Shown piece by piece: positions 22,148 to 33,690 of a stretch of 64,000 nucleotides of DNA. The first letter of the stretch is position 1. Every line of letters begins with the position of its first letter. Source of the stretch: Diploptera punctata (lineage: Eukaryota > Arthropoda > Insecta > Blattodea > Blaberidae); contig JASPKZ010010206.1 in the NCBI GenBank assembly GCA_030220185.1, positions 1-64,000 on the forward strand, read 5' to 3'. A model generated the notes under the pieces. It made no database searches. It was not told where the DNA came from and was given only the letters and a program-made list of their open reading frames with translations. Both the position numbers and the translations under genes were made by a program.

Positions 22148-22902
22148 GGTCTACTATATTTTGCTATGAAGGATTTTAAACTTATGCTATTAAATAGAAT
22201 ACATACATTGCAGTGAATACAAGGTCTACAATCAGACTAGTTTTTTAATAACACTAGAAAGGATAAGAAAGAGAAAAATACCGCATGCAATAATCTTGAT
22301 ATGGAAGATATAAATAAAATCTCGTAGCACAGTAGGGCTATATTGAAGGGTTGCGTTTTTTATATTTATTTATTTATTTAGTTTTTAGCCTGATGGTGTT
22401 AATTTATATATTTTATATAATACATTTTTTTTTCTCTTAAGGGATATCATATACAAGAAAATGAAAAAAATCAACTTTCTATTGTATTGCAAGGTATTGT
22501 CTCTCTGTATATATATGTAAAGTTTCATGCAATAATTTATATTTTTATGGAGATAATAAGCTATTAGAAATTTTTGAGAACATTTTTAAAGAAAATTTTA
22601 AAATTTGTAAAATTAATATGAATGTTATCACTCTGTTCTGACTTAGTATTGTCTTATAATAATGTATTCATGACAAAAAATATATGCAATTACACTTACA
22701 TTTTAAGATTTTTCGTGCGTTTTTTTAATTGCAAGCAATTTAATTTCGTTAAACTATTTTTTATTTGTAAATAAATTACTTATACATTTTATATGAATGT
22801 TATTGATATCAAATTAAAGCCCAGAACATGAAGATAGAGGGTGCAAAATTTCAAATTTATCCAGCAAGTAGTATGGTGTGACTAATGTGTAATTAATTAA
22901 AT
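22148..22902. other. AT-rich spacer, no gene
   Basis: Strongly AT-rich. Nothing recognisable. Confidence 0.4.
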
Positions 22903-23215
22903 TGTCCACCGCTGAGGTCTCGAGGTAGCGCGCTGTGTGACAAGGTTCGATTCTCGGTCGGGACAAGCTTCCTGAGTGAGGTAATTTCTGGGTCTTTCCT
23001 CACCTATAAGATAAACGTTAGGTAGCTTTAAGGCCCAAAAGGTCCCCGAACATCATCTGGCCATCGTCCTCATCGTTATCATCTTTCCCCGGTGTGGAAA
23101 GCAACGGGAAGCTACCACATCTATAATAATTCCCAAGTAAAGCTGCAAAAAATAACACGAAAATGCTATGATTGCAGTGAAAGACCTATTCTGGGCAGAT
23201 CACTACAGAATATAA
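22903..23215 (+). repeat. SINE S1a, diverged copy
   Basis: Head with box B GGTTCGATTCTC, body CTCACCTATAAGATAAACG, and 3' part GCAACGGGAAGCTACCACA. A short deletion in the head and more substitutions than the other S1a copies. Confidence 0.85.
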
Positions 23216-23681
23216 TAAACTATAATGCCAATCGAGACTTCGGAGTTATTAAAAAGTCAAGAATTAAAAAGTTTAATAAATATATAACTGTTTTATTTAT
23301 CCTAAAATGGAAGCAAGAGTAATTCGTTAATTTTTATTTTAAATGCTGTTATTTCTGGTGGAAGGGTTAAATTTATATCTAGTGAAAACCACATATCGTC
23401 CTAAAAAGGCTAAATATATTTATTTAACAATTTATTGGCGAAAGATTTGTGAATAGGTCCAACAACTTACAGAATTATTCTTAAAAATCTAGTTTACCTA
23501 TAGACGCCATTATTAAACAAATTAAATTATCATGTTTACAAAATTAATAAATATTCTCCCCACAATTATTTTCTGAAAAAAATGTCAAGTTCTAAACTAA
23601 TAACCTGAAAATCGTAAATTTATTCTCAGTTTTTGACTCTTCAACAAGTGTGTAATTATAATCTATCATTAAACTGAAAGT
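23216..23681. other. AT-rich spacer, no gene
   Basis: Nothing recognisable. Confidence 0.4.
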
Positions 23682-24068
23682 TCTTAGGAAAATTTTTGGA
23701 CCAAAGAGAGATGAACAGACAGGTGAATGGAGAAGACTACATAACAATGAACTACATGGTCTTTATAGGAAGCCAGATATAATAAGAACAGTTAAGTCTC
23801 GTAGACTGCGATGGGCAGAACATGTTGCGCGTATGGGGAATGAAAGACGTGCATGGAAGCTTCTCGTAGGAAAGCCAGAGGGAAAACGCCCAGTTGGTAG
23901 GCCAAGAATGAGGTGGGAGAACAACATTAACTATGATTTGAGGGAAGCAGATTATACAGGGAATGATTGGAAAGCATTGGCTCAGGATAGGGATGTATGG
24001 AGAGCTTATGTCCGCGCGGCCATGAACCTTCGGGTTCGATAGTGCCAGTGAGTAAGTGAGTAAGTAAG
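23682..24068 (+). pseudogene. RTE-type LINE, 3' end only
   Basis: Matches C1 from about 29935 to the tail: FGPKRDEQTGEWRRLHNNEL, RLRWAEHVARMG, GRPRMRWENNINYDLREADY, then the GTAAGT repeat tail. About 390 bp, severely 5'-truncated. One change in the conserved WAGH motif (WAEH). No clear target duplication seen. Confidence 0.9.
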
Positions 24069-24906
24069 AACATTCCTTCAACATTCTGATTAATTTCCTC
24101 GTGATAATATCACGAAAATATCAACATTTTATTTTAGAGTTGTTGATGGACCTTAGTTAGATTAACCCAAAAATAGTAATAAAAATCATACCCTGATTAA
24201 GTCTAAAACATAATTGGTTAAAAAATAGGCTACTAATGAAAAATTATTATTAATATTGAAACATTCTGTAAAATTCTGTTACTTCATTTTACAATACAGT
24301 GGTTCAAGTATCGTTTCTTTTGAAGGCTAAGAAATTTTCAAATGTGGAAAATCCTAATTCTCTCCCTTTCTTTCTTTACTTTGCATTGTCTCGCGCCAGT
24401 TTTTCATCATCGTTCACACGTTCTCCAGTGTAATGTTTGGTTTTTCCAGGTAATTATACCAGTTGCCGTTGACTTATTTATTTTTATTTTCTTTGTAGTA
24501 TTTGTTCAGTACCGGTACATCATTATGTTCTATATACTATATAGAATACCGTTTGTATTGAGATCTTGAAACCATCAAGATAACATTTTTATGAAAATGG
24601 GAATATGAAATATTATATGAGAATGTAATAGCGTTACAAATGTCTGAGAGTTTCCGTGAAGTGTTGACTAAGCTTTGTTTACTTTACAACGCTGTTGGCA
24701 CTAAGATAATGTGAGCATAAGACTGCACGTTCGATTACACATGTTCATAATAAACTCTGTTTGATTTCCACGTGTTAACATATAGATGTAAGCATTCTAT
24801 AATACTCCGGGTATTAAAAAATAAATCGATTATAATATCATCTTCTTTATTATGCATTTTTCTACAATACTGTAGTTTTCTTACAATCAATTGTAAAATG
24901 GACGGC
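24069..24906. other. AT-rich spacer, no gene
   Basis: Nothing recognisable. Confidence 0.4.
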
Positions 24907-25320
24907 GTTATGAATCAACCGGCTATGCGCCATTATGCAAGTTTCGAGAAAAAACATTTAAAGTTTAAGTTAATCTTCACAATTTATTGTAGCGCCAAAC
25001 TAACAATACTGAATATTCAAGTTATTTTCCTTGTTTGGCAGTTATGCATCAACAATCTAAGAGCAGGAACATTTAGCGCTTAGCTGAATGATGTCAAAAT
25101 TTAGACTAGCATTTATGAAGATATGGTTTTAAAACCGTTTGTTGCAAAACATAGAATTTCTGGTAGAACTGATGGCGCTTACATTTTCCTTACAAAACAA
25201 GGCTATATTTAAAGATTTGGCGCTAAAATAGTGCATATTGGCCAACTTACTTCATGAGCCAGTGAAACAGATTACGTCAAAATATTATTTTAAATGGCGC
25301 TTATCCGGTTGATGCATAAC
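24907..25320. repeat. inverted-repeat bounded segment, MITE-like
   Basis: 24907-24934 pairs with 25293-25320 (25 of 28; shared ATCAACCGG and GCGCCATT). GCGCC/GGCGC motifs recur inside. The right arm overlaps the 3' coding end of the LINE fragment at 25301-25750, so the arms could instead be two LINE 3' ends in opposite orientation. Confidence 0.55.
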
Positions 25321-25750
25321 ATCGTCCAATTTTAATCCTCCATAAATCCCTATTCTCTGCATCACTCTCTGTTAATCTTCTTGACACCATATTCCTATGC
25401 TCTCCTTGAATCCACTGTTCTTTCGGCCTCCCCTTTTTTCTGTTGCTTTCCGCTTCAAAATTTAATATCACCTTAGATATCCTGTCATTTGACATCCTGT
25501 TTACGTGGCCAAATCATTTCAGTCTTCTTTCTGCAATAACTTGGAGAACATATTTTTGAACATCCGTTATTTCTCTGATTTTATTATTTATAATTTTGTC
25601 TCTTCTTGAATTTCTGGAAACTCTCCTCCAAAAGTCCATCTCTGTCACCAATGCTCGTAGTTTATGTGCTTGCTCTCTGCTTAATGTCCACGTATCCGCG
25701 GAAGATCGGAAACTTGGATTAGAATATAAAGAGGAAATTGTACACATTTA
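25301..25750 (-). pseudogene. LINE reverse transcriptase C-terminal fragment
   Basis: Two minus-strand frames joined by a stop/frameshift near 25500: DTWTLSREQAHKL and EMDFWRRVSRNSRRDKI, then FGHVNRMSNDR and KKGRPKEQWIQG. This is the usual C-terminal order of the LINE family also seen at 45409-46629. 5'-truncated. Confidence 0.8.
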
Positions 25751-25839
25751 AACAAATTATGGAAACTGTAAGTAGAATTAAAGTCCGTCACGCAGAAACT
25801 GTGTACACTAAGCGAGTTCCTTAAGTCAAATGTGTGGTC

Positions 25840-26015
25840 CGATTTTGTTGGTTAACGGAGTATATTACTTTTGTTAATTAAATCGTATTTATCCAGTTTC
25901 ATTGCGAGGAAACACATTGCTAGAACAATTTTCAAATTTTGAGTTCCAGGTAAATCTCAACTGCTAAGGATCCGATTTTGCTGGATTACGGAATGGCTTT
26001 ATTTTGGCAATTAAA
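25840..26015 (+). repeat. diverged dispersed repeat, related to 31450-31600
   Basis: Shares the order TTGCGAGGAAAC, AGGTAAA and CCGATTTTGCTGG.TTACG with 31450-31560. The motif CCGATTTTG.TGG.TTACGG also appears twice within this stretch (25838 and 25972). Identity unknown. Confidence 0.5.
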
Positions 26016-26028
26016 CCATATATACAAA

Positions 26029-26218
26029 TTATGATCCGAAGACTTTCCCGGGCTTGTTGACCGTACCCATGGGGCTTAAAACACTCTGATGTTTCGCCAG
26101 AGACTGCATCCTCAAGGATTGGTTTGAGGATGCCGGACGCAGTCTCTGGCCAAACGTCGACGAGTTTTAAGCATCAAAACCACAGCCAACAAGTCCGGAA
26201 AATGTCTACAGATCATAA
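26029..26218. repeat. long hairpin, about 87-95 bp arms
   Basis: 26029-26115 and 26124-26218 are an imperfect inverted pair with only an 8-nt loop. Matching blocks include TTATGATC, GCTTAAAAC, GCCAGAGACTGC and CATCCTCAA. It resembles widely dispersed foldback repeats of animals. No coding. Confidence 0.8.
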
Positions 26219-27071
26219 TACAAACTTCGGCCGTGAAAGCCTAAGTCATTATATCTACTGTACATACCAAGTTAAAAAAATATTTTGATGAGTACAACCT
26301 CAATAGCTAAATTATGATTAAGGATGAAATGGATCGTGGTAATGAAATTCCAATTCAGCATTTGCCTTGATAACTGACAAAAACAACAAAAACTCAAGTT
26401 GCTCTAATCAGGATTTGAACTCGGGACCTCCCGCATACTAGTCTCAAATGTTAATTTTGCAAACTCGTTTTAGACTAACCCCCACTTCTAATTAAGGAGC
26501 TCTTGATTTTCCTAACAAAAGAAAATAAATAAATAAAAGCCAAGTACTGTTGACACTAATAACAAGGTAACAACAATCCATCCCTCGGGTCAACTTGCAT
26601 GTGACTGATTACTAACCTAAAGATGCGAACACAGCAGCAACAATCAATTAGTATTAGAATAGAATAGATTTATATATTTAGCCTGGTGGAGTTAAGGCCA
26701 TATGGCCTTCTCTTCCACTCACCAGGACAAACATATGTTACATTTAAATACAAAAAATATATAATAATAGTACATATTAACAATTAATTATCTGGTCAAA
26801 CTGAACCAGAATAATGTCTAATAATACAACAAAATTAAACTAATGAAAGAATGTATAGGCCCTATACAAAGGAAGAACACCTCGAATCTACTATACATAA
26901 AAAAAGACAAAAATACAAAGAAAGTAATAAACTGTAATGAATTAATCTATCGCTTACATACGTATAAGGCATTAGGTAAATCTATTGACAAATCTTAATT
27001 CTATTTTTATTAAATAATGAAAAATCAAATTATTTAATTTAAAAAAAGTAATATTAGTGAGATCTTTCTGT
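26219..27071. other. spacer with minor repeats
   Basis: A tRNA-like head (minus orientation) with box B complement GGATTTGAACTC at about 26400-26450, and a dispersed repeat at 26675-26740 (TTTAGCCTGGTGGAGTTAAG ...). Otherwise AT-rich. No gene seen. Confidence 0.45.
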
Positions 27072-27087
27072 TAATACTTTTATTTTC

Positions 27088-30000
27088 CCTTGTCGTGGTG
27101 GAGTGGCTTGCATGCTTAAATGATCCTGAGAGCTATGCCGGCGGTAGCATTGCTGCCGATAGGGTTACCCATGCCGGACTGGTCGAAGGTGATAAGCCAG
27201 ACGAAAAAAGTACCTTGGGCGAAAGAGTGACGATCTTTCACCGTAAAAAATACAACCGTCAAGAAATGCGGACATGGGTTCATCTGGGGTAAAATTTTCC
27301 GGAGGTCAAATAGTCCCCCATTCTGTTCTACGGGAGGGGACTGCTTCAGGGAACCCATGCCAAAGGCTCAAACACAGGGACATGTTCCTAGGAACATGGA
27401 ATGTTAGGACTTTATACAATAGCGGGGCACTAGAGATATTAACGCGGGAATTAGATAAATCGCCCTTAGATATAGTCGCTTTACAGGAAGTTAGGTGGCC
27501 AGGAGAAGGTAGTCAGGAATCAGGAAGCTTTGCATTATACTATGGGGGTGCAGAAAGACCTGCATTTGGAACGGGTTTTTAGTCAGAAGGAGGATCCTAT
27601 CCGCTATCCGAGATATTAAGTTTGTTAGTGATAGGATATCATACATAATTCTAAAGGGTAAACGACATGATTTTACAATTGTAAATGTACATGCCCCCAC
27701 AGAAGATAAAGATGACAAGATCAAGGATGAGTTCTATGAAGAATTAGGATGCTTATTTGATAGCCTTTCACGATATCATATGAAAATTGTCTTAGGAGAT
27801 TTTAATGCAAAAGTGGGGCGGGAAGATATATTCAAACCAACAATAGGCAAATTCAGTCTTCATGAAGATAGTAACGACAACGGGGTTAGATTAGTCACAT
27901 TTGCCACATCAAAGAATCTCATTGTTAAGAGCACAACATATCAGCATAAGGATATTCATATATATACCTGGGCGTCCCCAGATGGAGAAACTCGGAACCA
28001 GATAGATCATGTATTAGTGGATAAACGCTAGCACAGAAGCATCATCGATGTTAGATCAGTTAGAGGGACAGACTGCAATTCGGACCATCATCTGGTCAGA
28101 GTGAAAATCAGACAACGGCTATCGCTTATGAGAGGAACAAACGCTAAAGATGATTCTGTAAAATTTCAATTAAAAAACATGAAAAATGATGAAATGCGGC
28201 AAGAATACCAAATCAAAATTGATAATAGATTTCAAGTACTGGAATCTTCAGATGACAATGTGGCAAACGAAGAAGAAACTGATATAAATAAAGAATGGGA
28301 GGCTATAAGAAATACTATTAAATTGTAAGTATCAGAAAACATTGGTCGTTTAAAAAAGAGGCAAAACAAGAAATGGTTTGATGAGGAATGTGCCGACATT
28401 GTAAAGAAAAGAAAGCTAGCAAAAATTAAATGGTTACACGAGCCAAATGAGGTAAATTTAGAGCAATGGGGTAATGTTAGACGAGAAACTACCAAGTTAC
28501 TAAAGAGTAAAAAGAGGGAATATTTGAGAGAGAAGATTAATGATCTTGAAATGAATGCAAAAAATAGGAAGATTAGAGAATTATATCAGCGAATTAGTAT
28601 AGAGAAGAAGGGGTTTCAGGCTAGAACAAAATTAATTCGGAATGAAAATGGGGATAGGATTGCAGATTCCAGGAGTATATTAAATAGATGGAAAAGTTAC
28701 TTTAATCAGCTATTAAATGTACATACAGAACAGGACATTGAGGAGGATAAGTTACAGACAGTAGAAATGCTAGTCGCAGAGCCAAGTGCATTAGAGGTTG
28801 AAATGGCGATTGAAAAATTGAAGATGTATAAAGCATCAGGTTCAGATGAGATCCAAGCAGAACTGATAAAATCAGGGGGAGAAAAATTGATGGACAAGAT
28901 ACGCTGGTTGCTTAGTATGATTTGGGAAAAAGAAGCTCTTCCAGATGAATGGAAGGAATCAATTATCCTACCAATTTATAAGAAAAGGAGATCAAACTGA
29001 TTGCCCAACAACGTACAGGGGATCTCATTACTTACAACTTCGTCACAAAATTCTAACAAATATATTAGTATCAGCAGACTTACTCCCTATATTGATGGAC
29101 ATTCTAAGGAGTTCTATCATGAATTAACCCTGACCATGTTAGAAGAAACAGACGTCTAGCAACAGATCAGATTTTCAGTATAAGACAGATTTTAGAAAAG
29201 AAATGGGAATATAATGGTACTGTACATCAACTATATGTAGACTTCAAAAAAGCATATGACTCAATTAAGAGGGAGTTCGGAATTCCTAAAAAGTTAGTTA
29301 GACTTATACGAATGTGTCTAAATGGCTCAAAAGTAGGGTGCGTGTAGGCAAACAGTTTTCAGACACTTTTGAAATCCAGAATGGGTTGAAGCAAGGAGAT
29401 GCACTATCTCCTCTACTATTTAATTTTGTACTAGAGCATGTCATTAAATCTTTAGAGAATGAGGAAGGCTTACAACTGAATGGTATTAATAAGCTGTTAG
29501 TTTATGGTGATGATGTAGTACTACTGGCCGATAGCGAGGAGATACTAAAGGCCAACACATTCACACTATTGAGTAACACTAAGAAATTAGGACTGGAAGT
29601 AAATATCAGTAAAACTAAATATATGGTCACACGTAGAAATTCATTATATAATGGAAATGGACAGCTAATGGCACATGAAGGAAATTTTGAGGAAGTGGCT
29701 GAATTCAAATACCTAGGAACAGTAATCACAAATAGGAATGAGATGCACAAAGAAATTAAACATAGGCTCAGTTCTGGAAATGCATTGCATAGACTTTTGA
29801 TGTCCCAACTCCTTTCAAAAAACGTTAAGCTGAAAATATATAAAACTATTATTCTACCAGTTATATTATATGGGTGCGAAACATGGACTCTTACTTTAAG
29901 GGAGGAAAGGAGATTACAGGTATTTGAGAATAAAGTTCTTAGAAACATTTTTGGACCAAAGAGAGATGAACAGACAGGTGACTGGAGAAGACTACATAAC

Positions 30001-30330
30001 AATGAACTACTTGGTCTTTATAGGAAGCCAGATATAATAAGAACAGTTAAGTCTCGTAGACTGCGATGGGCAGGACATGTTGCGCGTATGGGGAAAGAAA
30101 GACGTGCATGGAAGCTTCTTGCAGGAAAGCCAGAGGGAAAACGCCCAAGAATGAGGTGGGAGAACAACATTAACTATGATTTGGGGAACTAGATTATACA
30201 GGGAATGATTGGAAGGCATTAGCTTTGGATAGGGATGTAAGGACAGCTTATGTCCGCGCGGCCGTGAACCTACGGGTTCGATAGTGCCAGTGAGTAAGTA
30301 AGTAAGTAAGTAAGTAAGTAATTAAGTAAG
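27088..30330 (+). mobile_element. RTE-type LINE C1, near full length, 16-bp target duplication
   Basis: 3243 bp between copies of TAATACTTTTATTTTC (27072-27087 and 30331-30346). The 5' end starts CCTTGTCGTGG and the 3' end is a GTAA repeat tail (about 30289-30330), typical of the RTE clade. The order is a short 5' leader, an apurinic-like endonuclease, reverse transcriptase and a C-terminal domain. Closest full copy in the window is C2 (47435-50684). Confidence 0.95.
27274..30192 (+). pseudogene. endonuclease-reverse transcriptase of LINE C1, broken
   Basis: Single-ORF LINE protein. Endonuclease (about 27385-28110): GTWNVRTLYN, ALQEVRW, VNVHAPTE, LGDFNAKVG, RNQIDHVLV and SDHHLV are all visible, so the catalytic set is recognisable. 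The linker (28110-28900) is Lys/Glu-rich. RT (about 28930-29640): DEWKESIILPIYKK, then a garbled stretch, GLKQGDALSPLLF and a catalytic box YGDD (YADD in C2 and C3). C-terminal domain to 30190: YLGTVITNRNEM, ILYGCETWTL, WAGHVARMG. Breaks: one-base loss near 27580, stops near 28029 and 28326, frameshifts near 28995-29100, and a 24-bp loss near 29272. It would nick target DNA and copy its own RNA if intact. Confidence 0.92.
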
Positions 30331-30519
30331 TAATACTTTTATTTTCAATTTGTTTCTGAAAGATGGTACATTCTGGCAATCATTGACATAGGGTGGAAGA
30401 GAATTCTATGTTCTAGCAAGAGAAACAGCAAAAGATTTGTAGTAATGGGTAGTGTGATGAGGAGGGATACAAAGGACAATGTGCTGATGGGATCGGGTAT
30501 ATCTAATCTATCGACGGCA

Positions 30520-30760
30520 GGCAATGGAAACCTCGTAACTCCATCAGCCATTGAAAACCACACATAACTCCAGTAGCCAGCACAGAAATATATAGGCTAA
30601 CCTGTTGAGAACACGGACTTCAAATTTATTAATAACTTGACTTGTATTCTGTAGTAAAATATGTGGGAACTCTTGTTTATCAATTTTTATAATTATTTAA
30701 AACAGTTATTTGTTTCTCCTCTAAAATTTATCAAAATGGAGTTACGAGGTTTTCATTGCC
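30520..30760. repeat. small inverted-repeat element
   Basis: 30520-30544 pairs with 30736-30760 (24 of 25; GGCAATG.AAACCTCGTAAC...). 241 bp, no ORF. MITE-like. No target duplication identified. Confidence 0.6.
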
Positions 30761-31086
30761 CACTATCATTATGTGTATCATAGAGTCTAGTATTGTGATT
30801 GTCCATATTCTTTCCATATCTCATGATATCCTTTCCGATTAAATAAACAGCAAAAGGGACGATTTCATATTCGATTCCAAGTGGAATTTTTTCCTTTCTC
30901 TCTAGGCTATATATTTTTGTTACTTACATGGGCGTCTATTAAAAATTAATATTAACAATAATTAATAACAGTGAAATTATTTATTCCTGAACGTTGACAA
31001 AGAAGACATATTAGGCCTATTTTGAAACTTACTTTACTTCCCTCATTAGCAAAGTAAACAAAAAAAGTGGTCCAAATATATATATA
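30761..31086. other. AT-rich spacer, no gene
   Basis: Nothing recognisable. Confidence 0.4.
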
Positions 31087-31243
31087 TAAAGGTAAAGGTA
31101 TCTCACTACAGGCCTCAGGAGGCCCTTGGGATAGTAGGAGGTTAGGGCTCCAACTTTTCTGGACTATCGGCACTTGATGTCAGCCGGGCTGTCAGCCCTG
31201 CGTGACGGCCGTCTTTACCCCAGAACAAGCATCTGGTACTCAT
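31087..31243 (-). repeat. SINE S4, truncated
   Basis: Matches 36800-36960: GGCCTCAGGAGGCCCTTGGG, CTATCGGCACTTGATGTCAG, GTCTGGTACTCATTTCC in the corresponding order. The tRNA-like head is missing. Confidence 0.85.
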
Positions 31244-32220
31244 TTCCATACACTACACGCACAGCATTTCATCGCGGTGGCTCTGAGCCAAAGCACCTGA
31301 TTATAAAACCTAACAGCATGAATTTTAACATATGTTAAGAAAACTTTTAAAGGATGAGGACATATTATTCAATAAAAATTAAAATGTTTTAGTTTTTTCA
31401 TACAATTTACTTACCGGTAAGGATTTTTATGTTTTGCGTGCCGTTTTGTTGCGAGAAAACAAACATTGTGGCTCTAGAGCAAGTTTTAAATTTAAGCTTT
31501 TAGGTAAACCCCTACTTCCTAATGGTTCGATTTTGCTGGTTAACGAACTCGGCCTTATTTTTCCTCATTGTTAACTATATGCCGAGTTTGGTTTTAAAAA
31601 ATCTCTGTTGATTGAGCGTTAACATATGTAGGCCTACAAACTACATATATTTTGTCATTATCAGTTTCGGTGTCTAGTTAATAGGATCAATGAAATCTGT
31701 AAACATTTTTTTTTTCAAGGGTACAACCTCACTGGTTTAATCCTTCGGAATTCGCTAAAAGAAACAAAATACAATTTCACGAATAACATATGTAATTAAT
31801 GGCTAAAAAAATGAAGTCTTTCAATCAACAAAAAGGCGAGATATTAAAGATTGGGAATTGTGTTGAAAACTGTAAAATATGTTTATTTTTTTTAAATAAC
31901 TTTCTTATAACTTCAATAACGAGTGTGTAATCTGTGATTATTGCAGAGGTTCCATCAGGTTTGCAGCTGAAGAAGAAAAATTCTCAAAATATCGCAATGT
32001 TACCTATATCTATCGTCAACAGCAACTGGATAAAATTATGGAAAATTAACACCTGTAGCATTTGTTCATGACACGTGTTAGTTGAAGGAAACCATATGAG
32101 GAATTTCATCTAGGACACGGACCAGAAATTGAACCCACATTTAATAGATAAGGATCAACCATTTCCTCGTACATAACAGTTTACAGTCTTGCAACAGTAA
32201 AAATAAATAACATATTTTGT
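31244..32220. other. spacer with one diverged repeat
   Basis: 31450-31600 is related to 25840-26015 (CGATTTTGCTGGTTAACG). The rest is AT-rich with no recognisable gene. Confidence 0.4.
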
Positions 32221-32707
32221 AAAAATAAATAATAGTTTTAAAAAACTAAAACAACACGCTTTATTAGAAAACCGAACTCAAAAATGAAAAATAATTTTAA
32301 TTTCCAACACGCTTGGGATAAATTTAAAGTGTTCAACAAAAAAATCATCTCCAACACATATAGAATAAAACTAGAATTATCAACAAAAAGAAAATAATTT
32401 TACCATCAAAAGCGTGGGGTGCTCTATATCAATTAATATATTTGATAATAAACAGATATTGGTAAAAGTAAAGTCTCTAAGAAGAACATGTAAAAATCAC
32501 AAAAAGCACCCACGCTTTTGATGGTAAAATTATTTTCTTTTTGTTGATAATTCTAGTTTTATTCTATATGTGTTGGAGATGATTTTTTTGTTGGCCACTT
32601 TAAATTTATCCCAAGCGTGTTGGAAATTAAAATTATTTTTCATTTTTGAGTTTGGTTTTCTAATAAAGCGTGTTGTTTTAGTTTTTTAAAACTATTATTT
32701 ATTTTTT
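32221..32707. mobile_element. foldback-like element, copy 1 (203-bp arms)
   Basis: 32221-32423 and 32505-32707 are inverted repeats of about 203 bp with only a handful of differences, around an 81-nt loop. The ends carry AATAAAGCGTGTTGTTTTAG and the loop side carries GCGTGGGGTGCT. The loop is nearly identical to that of copy 2 at 62672-62752. No intact ORF. Arms this alike imply gene conversion or recent formation. Confidence 0.9.
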
Positions 32708-32814
32708 TATGTTTTAGTTTTAATATTTTACAGAATAAGATAAGAATGTAAATATCTTTATATTCCATACTATTGTAGTATGAGCTAAAAGTATTACTCT
32801 TCTAAAAAAAAAAT

Positions 32815-33109
32815 CTTCCCAGTCGGATTCGAACCAGCGACCTATGGATTACTGAAATTATATAGCACTAGTTCACCGGTATACCAACTGAGCTCTTACA
32901 ACGATTGACTAAAACGTCGACAAGTCCGTAACCTATTATACCAGTTTTAATTTTTTTTTTTGACTTTCTGATGATTCTGGCCAGGATTTTAGAAAATAAA
33001 AATGAAATTATTGTATTGTCACGGGTCCTTTACAAGTATACAAAATTTCAAGTCGATCCAATTATTTTAAGTGGGTGAAAAACGCGTTGAAAGATTCAGT
33101 TACATAGAT

Positions 33110-33140
<31 letters not shown>

Positions 33141-33180
33141 TAGATACATAGATAGATACAGGTCAAGCTAATATAAAGCG
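32815..33180. repeat. tRNA-like head plus dispersed tail next to foldback copy 1
   Basis: Minus-strand tRNA-like segment 32818-32900 (box A-like GAGCTCAGTTGG, box B GGTTCGAATCC). It is followed by a conserved tail: GATTCTGGCCAGGATTTTAG, TTGTATTGTCACGGGTCC, CAAGTCGATCCAA, GGTCAAGCTAATATAAAGCG. The same pair of modules follows foldback copy 2 at 63105-63575. A GATA microsatellite lies at 33106-33160. Confidence 0.75.
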
Positions 33181-33414
33181 TGTAAAAAGTGTAGGTCTTA
33201 TTTATAAATGTTACTGCTGCATTTAGCCCTGCTTGATTTAACGATTATACAGCGACGTGACATCATTAAACCTCTCTCAATTTCAGAAACTTAAAATCTA
33301 TCAATTTGTATTGGATTTCAACCGAGAATTTCCAGTTCATTGCCTATGTATAATCTATAATGACGTAGCCCAATGTTGAGCCATAACATCTCGTTTGTTA
33401 GGAATTATTAGACC

Positions 33415-33690
33415 AAGTTAATTTAGTCACCTTATTTGCCCACAGATATCATGGATGGCATACGGTCAACATACCGACTCAATGAGACATCTAGCGTTAC
33501 TAGGATGTTGAGATCGGTAAATTTTGCTTAGAGGCCGTTTTATTCAGGCTTAAGGATCTTTTACGAGCCTGAAAATCCTTAGACTCGGGACCAACGGTTG
33601 AAAGTTCCTCTCGGAATACTTGCTCCTTGGATTTTTCCATCCTAAAAAATCCATCGACCTCGGCCGGGTCTGAACTCGCGATCCTAAAAA
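33415..33690 (-). repeat. SINE S3 copy
   Basis: Collinear with 19305-19642 and 20845-21171: CTCAATGAGACATCTAGCG, GGTAAATTTTGCTTAGAGGC, ACTCGGGACC, CATCGACCTCGGCCGGGTCTG. The head end is degraded. Confidence 0.85.

Noticed and set aside
15856..24060. Local CRISPR-like or satellite array suggested by many repeats
   Set aside because: Repeats are dispersed SINE and LINE copies with unequal spacing and no uniform spacers.
29502..30002. 166-codon minus-strand open frame (and its equivalents near 16075, 50179)
   Set aside because: Antisense of the LINE C-terminal domain, recurring in each copy only because the LINE recurs.
32818..32900. Possible genuine tRNA gene on the minus strand
   Set aside because: A near copy with the same flanks at 63110-63190 shows it is part of a repeat, and the stem pairing is poor by eye.
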